Assembly (NCBI GenBank): GCA_029879645.1 | Contig: JAOUPX010000016.1 | Location: 1-38,570, forward strand | Direction of reading: 5' to 3' | Source of the DNA: Nitrospinota bacterium | GTDB taxonomy: Bacteria; Nitrospinota; Nitrospinia; Nitrospinales; Nitrospinaceae | DNA: 38,570 nucleotides | Shown: one piece after another, positions 33,595 through 38,570 of the stretch | Numbering within the stretch: the stretch's first letter is position 1 | How the letters are laid out: each line of letters begins with the position of its first letter | Program-made: the position numbers and the translations under genes | The notes under the pieces: model-generated | Told to the model about the DNA's origin: nothing | Database searches by the model: none | The model's input: only the letters and a program-made list of their open reading frames with translations

Positions 33595-33919
33595 AACAAC
33601 TCCTTATCCATGCCAGTGATATCCATCTCTTCCAAACTAGCAAATCCAGGGTGTGAATAACAGACAAAATAAAAAGAATTTTATTTACCCAGAGGTGTAT
33701 AAAGATAAATGGGACCGGGAATATCCTTGAAAATCCATGGGGTTTTTATAATTCTCAAAACTTTGAATTGAGATTCCTGGAGTCTTTCAGAGGAATTTGA
33801 TTCGAAGGAAGGATCTTTTGTGAATTTCGGGAATCACTAGTTTTTGCGGCTCATAAACAAAAAGACGAAATTGCGGAGCCGCAACTGAAGTAAACCGGAA
33901 AATTAATGTATGCGCAAAA
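33595..33919. other. 325-bp gene-free stretch between MerR and the metallopeptidase genes
   Basis: AT-rich sequence with no credible frame. It holds the putative terminator of the MerR gene at its right end (33858-33884) and, on the minus strand, should carry the promoter of the metallopeptidase gene near its left end. No tRNA or recognised RNA motif was seen. Confidence 0.5.
33858..33884 (-). terminator. candidate intrinsic terminator of the IHF-MerR transcript
   Basis: TTGCGGAGCCGCAA (33871-33884) is self-complementary and, read on the minus strand, is followed by TTTCGTCTTTTTG. It lies 36 bp past the MerR stop. The loop is very small unless only four or five base pairs form. Confidence 0.45.
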
Positions 33920-34288
33920 CTACTTGGAGTTTTTGTCAAGAATATTCAAAATGGATTGCAAATCTTGAGTGGCCTTTTTTTTCCAGTCCGCCAGCGCTTC
34001 ACGGTCAAAGCCGAAGTCCAACTGAACGCCTTCATGATTGGACCGTTTGTGTTTCAATTTATTTTTGGCGCCTGCGATGGTAAATTTGTCAGCGTATAGC
34101 AGTTGTTTGATTTCCAACACCTGCTCGATATCTTTTTTCTGATACAACCGCTGGCCAGACCTGTTTTTATTGGGCTTGAGGATATCAAACTCATCCTCCC
34201 AATAACGGAGAACATGCTGTTCGACACCTACGATTTCCGCCACCTCGCCAATTTTAAAAAACAGCTTATCCGGAATGATTGGTTTCAT
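33920..34288 (-). CDS. MerR family transcriptional regulator
   Basis: 122 residues. The N-terminal winged helix begins '[27 protein letters not shown]' and continues with '[22 protein letters not shown]', the MerR signature; a short helical tail follows. The lack of cysteines argues against a metal sensor of the classical type. It belongs to the small MerR proteins commonly encoded directly after ihfA. Its start overlaps the IHF gene by 23 bp. Confidence 0.88.
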   Translation of the reverse strand: MKPIIPDKLFFKIGEVAEIVGVEQHVLRYWEDEFDILKPNKNRSGQRLYQKKDIEQVLEIKQLLYADKFTIAGAKNKLKHKRSNHEGVQLDFGFDREALADWKKKATQDLQSILNILDKNSK

Positions 34289-34595
34289 GATCTATACTGT
34301 TAGTTGAGTCAAGCAAATGCCTGCTGGGTTTAAACGTGAGGACCCGCCTGGGTTTGATGATGATGGGCTCACCGGTTCTGGGATTCCGGGCATTCCTTGC
34401 TCTTTTATCCCTCAAATTGAAACTGGCAAATCCCACAATACGGACACTTTCTCCCTTGCTGAGTACGGCCTTGATTTCGTCCAGTACAACATCCACCGCC
34501 GCCGCGGCTTCTTGCCGAGTAAAACCAACGCGTTCATAAACCCGGTCGACAATATCCGATTTGACGATGGTACCTAATTCTGATCCTTGTGTCAT
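34266..34595 (-). CDS. integration host factor / HU family DNA-binding protein
   Basis: 109 residues from the ATG at 34595-34593, preceded by GAGG at 5-base spacing; the GTG two codons earlier would lie on the ribosome binding site itself. The HU/IHF fold is clear: '[48 protein letters not shown]', with the DNA-intercalating Pro in 'ARNPRTGE'. The context with MerR suggests the IHF alpha type. It bends DNA and assists promoters, replication or recombination. A Ser/Asn/His-rich tail of about 15 residues is unusual. It follows the EF-G-like gene by 20 bp. Confidence 0.92.
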   Translation of the reverse strand: MTQGSELGTIVKSDIVDRVYERVGFTRQEAAAAVDVVLDEIKAVLSKGESVRIVGFASFNLRDKRARNARNPRTGEPIIIKPRRVLTFKPSRHLLDSTNSIDHETNHSG

Positions 34596-34615
34596 AAGCA
34601 CCTCGATTGAAAAAG

Positions 34616-36706
34616 TTATTCCTCTTCTTTCCCGTCTTTTTTTGCTTCTTCTATGATTTTACCAGTCAGATGTTCCGGAACAGCATCATAATGGTCAAAC
34701 TCCATAACAAAAATTCCCCGGCCGCTGGTTAAAGCACGAAGTTCAGGAGCGTAATTCAAAATGGATGCCATCGGTACATGTGCGCGTACATTCTGATTGT
34801 CATCGCTTGCGTCGACTCCCAGAATTTTCCCGCGCTTGGAATTCAGATCGCCGATCACATCCCCGACAAACTCACTGGGGACAATCACTTCCATGGTCAT
34901 GATGGGTTCCAGAAGAATCGGTTTGCAATCCAGCACGCCTTTTTTAAATCCAACCGATCCGGCAATTTTAAAAGCCATTTCCGAGGAATCCACGTCATGA
35001 TACGATCCATCGTACAAAGCCACCTTCACATCCACTATGGGGTAATTTGCCAATACCCCATGTCCCATGGCTTCCTGTACACCCTTTTCCACCGCAGGAA
35101 TGTAAGTCTTCGGAATAGCTCCACCTACAATTCGGTTTTCAAACTCAAAGCCTCCGCCCCGTGGAAGGGGTGAAATTTCCAGCCAAGTATCCCCAAATTG
35201 TCCGCGGCCCCCGGATTGTTTTTTATGCTTACCCTGGACTTTGGTTTTACCTCGTATCGTTTCGCGATAGGGCACCTTGGGTGGTTTTACGTCAACCTCC
35301 ACTCCAAACCGCCGCTTCAGGCGCTCAATGATGACATCCAGATGTTCCGCCCCCATACCGGAAACCAACAATTCGTGGGTTTGAGCATCACGTTCAATTT
35401 TAAGAGTAGGATCTTCTTCAGCGAGACGGGCCAGGGAATTGCTGATTTTTTCTTCATCGGCTCTCGATTTGGGAACCATGGCCCGTGCCAGAACCGGATT
35501 GGGAAAAACAATCGGATCGAACTGAACGCCTTTGCCTTTTACTGTAAGGGTGTCACCCGTGGTGGTGACTTTGAGCTTCGCTACCGTACCCATATCCCCG
35601 GCTACCACTTCATTCAGCGGCACCTGCTTTTTTCCCTGCAAGGCGAATAATTGCCCCACGCGTTCATCTGTTTCATGGTTGGCATTGTAAACCGACATAT
35701 CCGGCTTGACAGCGCCTGAGTAAACACGGAATAAAGTTAGTTTGCCAGCATAAGCATCCGCAAAAGTCTTAAAGACCAAACTGGAAAACATTCCATTGTC
35801 ATCGCACTTCACTTCCACCGCACCCTCCCCACTCAAGGATTTCGCCATTGGTGCGGGTCCATCCTGGGGAGAAGGTATAAACTCAATAATAGCTTTGCCC
35901 AAACGATCAGTGCCGATGTTGTGAAGCGCAGAACCCAGAACAACCGGAGTCAGCAGACCACTTTCAATACCTTTCTTCAGTCCGGCGCTGAACTCCTCAT
36001 CGCTCAACTCGCCCTTTTCCAGGTAGGATTCGATCAATTCGTCGTCCGCTTCGGCAATCGCCTCCACCAATTCGGCGCGTCGGCTTTCCACCTCGTCTTT
36101 TACTTCATCGGGAATATCCGAAATGGTTCCGGAACCTTTGCCGTCTTTCTCATAGGCGTAATACTTGTTTTCAATGAGATCCACAATTCCGGAAAACTTC
36201 TCGCCCTGGCCAACGGGGACATGCATCAGAAACGGCTGTGCTTTAAATTTCTTTTTCAGGGATTCGAGGATGGATTGAGTGGAAGCCTGCTCGCTGTCCA
36301 TTTTATTGATATAAACAATGCGCCTCAGGGAATTTTCACTGGCCCATTGCCAGACCTTTTCCGTATAAAACTGAATCCCAGAGTCTGCCGCGATAACGAC
36401 CACCACTCCATCCGAAACCCGGATGCATCCGGGAGTATCGGCGATAAAGTTACCGTTACCGGGTGTATCCAGAATGTTCAGTTTGTGTTTCTGCCATTCA
36501 CTGACGGCAAAGGAGGCATTAACGGAGTGGCCCCGCCGGACTTCGTCCGGGTCGTAATCCATAATTGAAGAACTGTCACCCACCCTGCCCAAGCGGTCGG
36601 AAACTCCGGACAAGTACAACAGGCCTTCTACCAGGGAAGTTTTCCCAGCCCCGGCATGTCCGGCAAATGAGACGTTCCTGATTTGATCAGCTTTGTACGA
36701 TTTCAT
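34616..36706 (-). CDS. elongation factor G-like GTPase (EF-G2 paralogue)
   Basis: 696 residues with complete EF-G domain order. G1 is GHAGAGKTS (16-24), G4 NKMD (134-137). Two motifs deviate from canonical EF-G: G3 reads DTPGNGNF (80-87) instead of DTPGHVDF, replacing the catalytic His by Asn84, and G2 has 'RRGHSVNASF' in place of the RGITI loop. This marks the paralogous EF-G2-like group, whose role in translation is not fully settled. C-terminal domains IV/V are present ('GSYHDVDSSEMAFKIAG', 'PIMTMEVIVPSEFVGDVIGDLNSKRG'). First gene of the EF-G-IHF-MerR unit. Confidence 0.92.
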   Translation of the reverse strand: MKSYKADQIRNVSFAGHAGAGKTSLVEGLLYLSGVSDRLGRVGDSSSIMDYDPDEVRRGHSVNASFAVSEWQKHKLNILDTPGNGNFIADTPGCIRVSDGVVVVIAADSGIQFYTEKVWQWASENSLRRIVYINKMDSEQASTQSILESLKKKFKAQPFLMHVPVGQGEKFSGIVDLIENKYYAYEKDGKGSGTISDIPDEVKDEVESRRAELVEAIAEADDELIESYLEKGELSDEEFSAGLKKGIESGLLTPVVLGSALHNIGTDRLGKAIIEFIPSPQDGPAPMAKSLSGEGAVEVKCDDNGMFSSLVFKTFADAYAGKLTLFRVYSGAVKPDMSVYNANHETDERVGQLFALQGKKQVPLNEVVAGDMGTVAKLKVTTTGDTLTVKGKGVQFDPIVFPNPVLARAMVPKSRADEEKISNSLARLAEEDPTLKIERDAQTHELLVSGMGAEHLDVIIERLKRRFGVEVDVKPPKVPYRETIRGKTKVQGKHKKQSGGRGQFGDTWLEISPLPRGGGFEFENRIVGGAIPKTYIPAVEKGVQEAMGHGVLANYPIVDVKVALYDGSYHDVDSSEMAFKIAGSVGFKKGVLDCKPILLEPIMTMEVIVPSEFVGDVIGDLNSKRGKILGVDASDDNQNVRAHVPMASILNYAPELRALTSGRGIFVMEFDHYDAVPEHLTGKIIEEAKKDGKEEE

Positions 36707-36834
36707 GCTTTTCCCCTGTTGTGACGGGGTTCACATTACCCTCGGTCTTCGCAAACCGCAATAATACCAATTTAAAGAACTGGAGTTAAACTAAATCTTT
36801 AGCCAGGGACAGGTACAAGGTGGCTGCGATTGGA

Positions 36835-38570
36835 TTATTTCCCGGCAGATGGGCAAAGGACAGACTCAAGCCGTTTCATCTTACGGAAAAAGGTACCGTA
36901 AAAAGATGGGTAAAGCCGGAAAAGTTGATCCAACTCTCGGGTGTTTATACCTACCGCCAACACCTGATCGCTATGAGCGACCGCCCTAACCGTCAATGGG
37001 ACATGCTTCCAATCTGGAATTTGCCCCATGATATCGCCACTTGACAGAAAAGCAACGTTTTTTGTGTCAGGCGAACAAATTTTCACCTCACCTGAGACAA
37101 GAATAAATACCTGATCTTCCTTTATGTCAGGGGTGAAAATAAAATCCTGTTTATTCCAGTGGCGCAAATCGCCAAATCCTAAAGAGGCGATCAGTCCGGG
37201 CCGTATTATGTCATTGAAATAATTGCCTAAATGGTAAAACTCATCAATTATCTGAGGTAGGCTGGATTGGATGTACATGTTTTTGGGTATTTCCAGAAGC
37301 CTCAAATCCGACAGCGCCTTAACGGTGGCACGTCGCCTCGGATTGGGCGTCGCGATAGCCAGCTCTCCAAAAAACATTCCTTTATCGTATATGACTGATT
37401 GATTACTGTTTACCCAGATTTCAGCAAACCCGCTTAAAACCACATAAAACGCATCCCCTATATCATTTTTCGAAAATACCGTGTCGCCGGACTTCACTTT
37501 AAGAACCCTGGAATTGCGCACAATGGTTTTCAGTTGGGCGGGCTTCACATGTTTAAACATCACCGTACCTTTGATCAAATCCATTTTCGTTTTGCCTTTA
37601 GATTTTTTTGCCTTGATCAGCGTTTCGGTTTGGCCTTCAACTGCAAAACGGAAATATGGGTGATCGAAAGGGTCTTTATGCTGGTGAACGAGCATCACCT
37701 TTTTGGCCAGTGACGGTTCCAGATGGGTGAGCGACCCCAACTCGGTATGCAGGTTACCCCCTCCGACTTCCTGGATAATCAGGTCAGCATCCCAGATAAA
37801 TCCTAAAATGCTGTCTCGACGCTTGCTGGAAAAAACTCCCATTTCCCACCAGCGGAAGGTCAAGTCTTCGTCATATTTAGTGTCGCCTGAATGACTGATA
37901 GTCTTTGTTCTTCCCCCGGACATCCGGTAAGTAATCTTGAACCGAATTGCAGGAATCGAATGCAGGGAATAATCCACTTCCAAATAGGTATTTTTAAAAT
38001 CGGGTAATTTGAGTTTCCTGCCAGGCTCTACCTCCACTAAATCCACAAACTCTTCAATAATTCCAGTGGGAAACCGACTGATGGCCTGCACCTTTCGCAA
38101 AAAACTCTCAAAAATAATTCGGGTGGTAATCAGTTTGATCCGCTGACCGGACAAAATCATTTCTATTAAACCGGAATCATGATCCGAGTGAACATGCGAG
38201 AGAATTATATAAGCAACATCTCGCTCCGTAATTCCGAACCGTAATGAGGATTCGATATTATCGTTGAAGGCATCCACCATAATCCCCTTGCCCTCAGACC
38301 AGACAATCAGACAACTGTTTCGCCTATTATGCGAAAATCCCGACCCCACACCTAAATAGGTAACCCCCATATACGGTTTTTCAAGAGGTTCCACTGATTT
38401 GGGTCGGGGTGGAAGATCGGGACTCAAAAAATTAACCGATACTTTGTGTCGATCGCTCTGATAAATGTCAAACTCTGCGGGCCGGGTCTGCACAATCTTT
38501 AGTGGCCTCCGCTTTCCCTTCAGGCTTTCCAGTAGTACGAAATTTTGTTTATTGAAAATCTGAAATTCGA
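36835..38570 (-). CDS. partial MBL-fold hydrolase with two cyclic nucleotide-binding domains
   Basis: The minus-strand frame stays open to the right edge: upstream of the GTG at 38493 it continues as EFQIFNKQNFVLLESLKG..., so the 5' end lies outside. The first ~300 residues are a metallo-beta-lactamase fold: 'LGVGSGFSHNRRNSCLIV', metal motif HVHSDHDSG, SHSGDTKYDE (RNase Z-type GDT) and 'LVHQHKDPFDHP'. A cNMP-binding domain follows, with the phosphate cassette 'FGELAIATPNPRRRATV', including the Glu and Arg that contact cyclic nucleotide in PKA/CAP. A second, degenerate cNMP-like domain (LVSGEVKI...FLSSGDIMGQI) ends the protein. It could be a hydrolase whose activity is gated by a cyclic nucleotide. 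No DNA-binding domain is visible. Confidence 0.85.
   Translation of the reverse strand, partial: EFQIFNKQNFVLLESLKGKRRPLKIVQTRPAEFDIYQSDRHKVSVNFLSPDLPPRPKSVEPLEKPYMGVTYLGVGSGFSHNRRNSCLIVWSEGKGIMVDAFNDNIESSLRFGITERDVAYIILSHVHSDHDSGLIEMILSGQRIKLITTRIIFESFLRKVQAISRFPTGIIEEFVDLVEVEPGRKLKLPDFKNTYLEVDYSLHSIPAIRFKITYRMSGGRTKTISHSGDTKYDEDLTFRWWEMGVFSSKRRDSILGFIWDADLIIQEVGGGNLHTELGSLTHLEPSLAKKVMLVHQHKDPFDHPYFRFAVEGQTETLIKAKKSKGKTKMDLIKGTVMFKHVKPAQLKTIVRNSRVLKVKSGDTVFSKNDIGDAFYVVLSGFAEIWVNSNQSVIYDKGMFFGELAIATPNPRRRATVKALSDLRLLEIPKNMYIQSSLPQIIDEFYHLGNYFNDIIRPGLIASLGFGDLRHWNKQDFIFTPDIKEDQVFILVSGEVKICSPDTKNVAFLSSGDIMGQIPDWKHVPLTVRAVAHSDQVLAVGINTRELDQLFRLYPSFYGTFFRKMKRLESVLCPSAGK

Noticed and set aside
33595-33919. 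tRNA gene downstream of the ihf-merR pair, as in many bacteria
   Set aside because: No cloverleaf pattern or conserved TTC-type loop seen on either strand.

Overview
The window reads as a chromosomal segment of a free-living, Gram-negative-type bacterium. Gene content suggests a Nitrospinota (Nitrospina-like) or related autotrophic lineage: sucCD lies close to a multi-subunit 2-oxoacid:ferredoxin oxidoreductase, as expected for a reductive TCA cycle. It also carries flagellar fliDS, an NtrY-like kinase with a DUF4390 partner, and many secreted or membrane proteins. The lineage call is inference from protein content only. I see no rRNA, tRNA, CRISPR array, transposase or prophage. Both ends cut through genes: a minus-strand secreted protein at the left edge (its 3' end is missing) and a minus-strand metallo-beta-lactamase/cyclic-nucleotide-binding protein at the right edge (its 5' end is missing).

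Layout. 1-8245: envelope block with a partial secreted protein (-), then a slipin, a large DUF4175-like membrane/coiled-coil protein, a TPR + peptidase-MA lipid-free secreted protein, a palindromic repeat element, a MoxR AAA+ ATPase and a small three-helix membrane protein (+). 8269-10151: two minus-strand genes, a MepA-like murein endopeptidase fused to extra membrane helices and a DEDDy exonuclease with a clamp-binding-like N-terminus. 10341-12214: fliD-fliS behind a sigma-28 type promoter. 12468-14756: sucC-sucD and a double zinc-ribbon protein. 14757-16058: DUF1841 and two small orphans. 16444-19680: oxoacid:ferredoxin oxidoreductase alpha, beta, gamma and ferredoxin subunits, closed by a strong terminator.

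19780-26744: long plus-strand run of ndk, a secreted unknown, an FmdB zinc ribbon, a PTPS-family enzyme, folE, phoH, ybeY, a HIT hydrolase and mutS. This combines nucleotide and pterin metabolism, ribosome/rRNA maturation and mismatch repair. 27005-29960: DUF4390 protein and NtrY-like sensor kinase. 30085-31958: aldehyde dehydrogenase and a DUF1566 protein. 31966-38570 (all minus): a secreted HExxH protein, a MerR regulator, an IHF/HU protein, an EF-G-like GTPase and the partial MBL-cNMP protein.

Functionally the centre of the window is carbon metabolism: SucCD makes succinyl-CoA and the ferredoxin oxidoreductase can carboxylate it to 2-oxoglutarate (or acetyl-CoA to pyruvate). No obviously foreign island is visible. 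The most unusual items are the MBL plus two cNMP-binding domains, the MepA membrane fusion, the exonuclease with a QFDLF motif, the PTPS with a tetrahydropterin-type active site next to folE, and the EF-G-like GTPase with an altered G3 motif.
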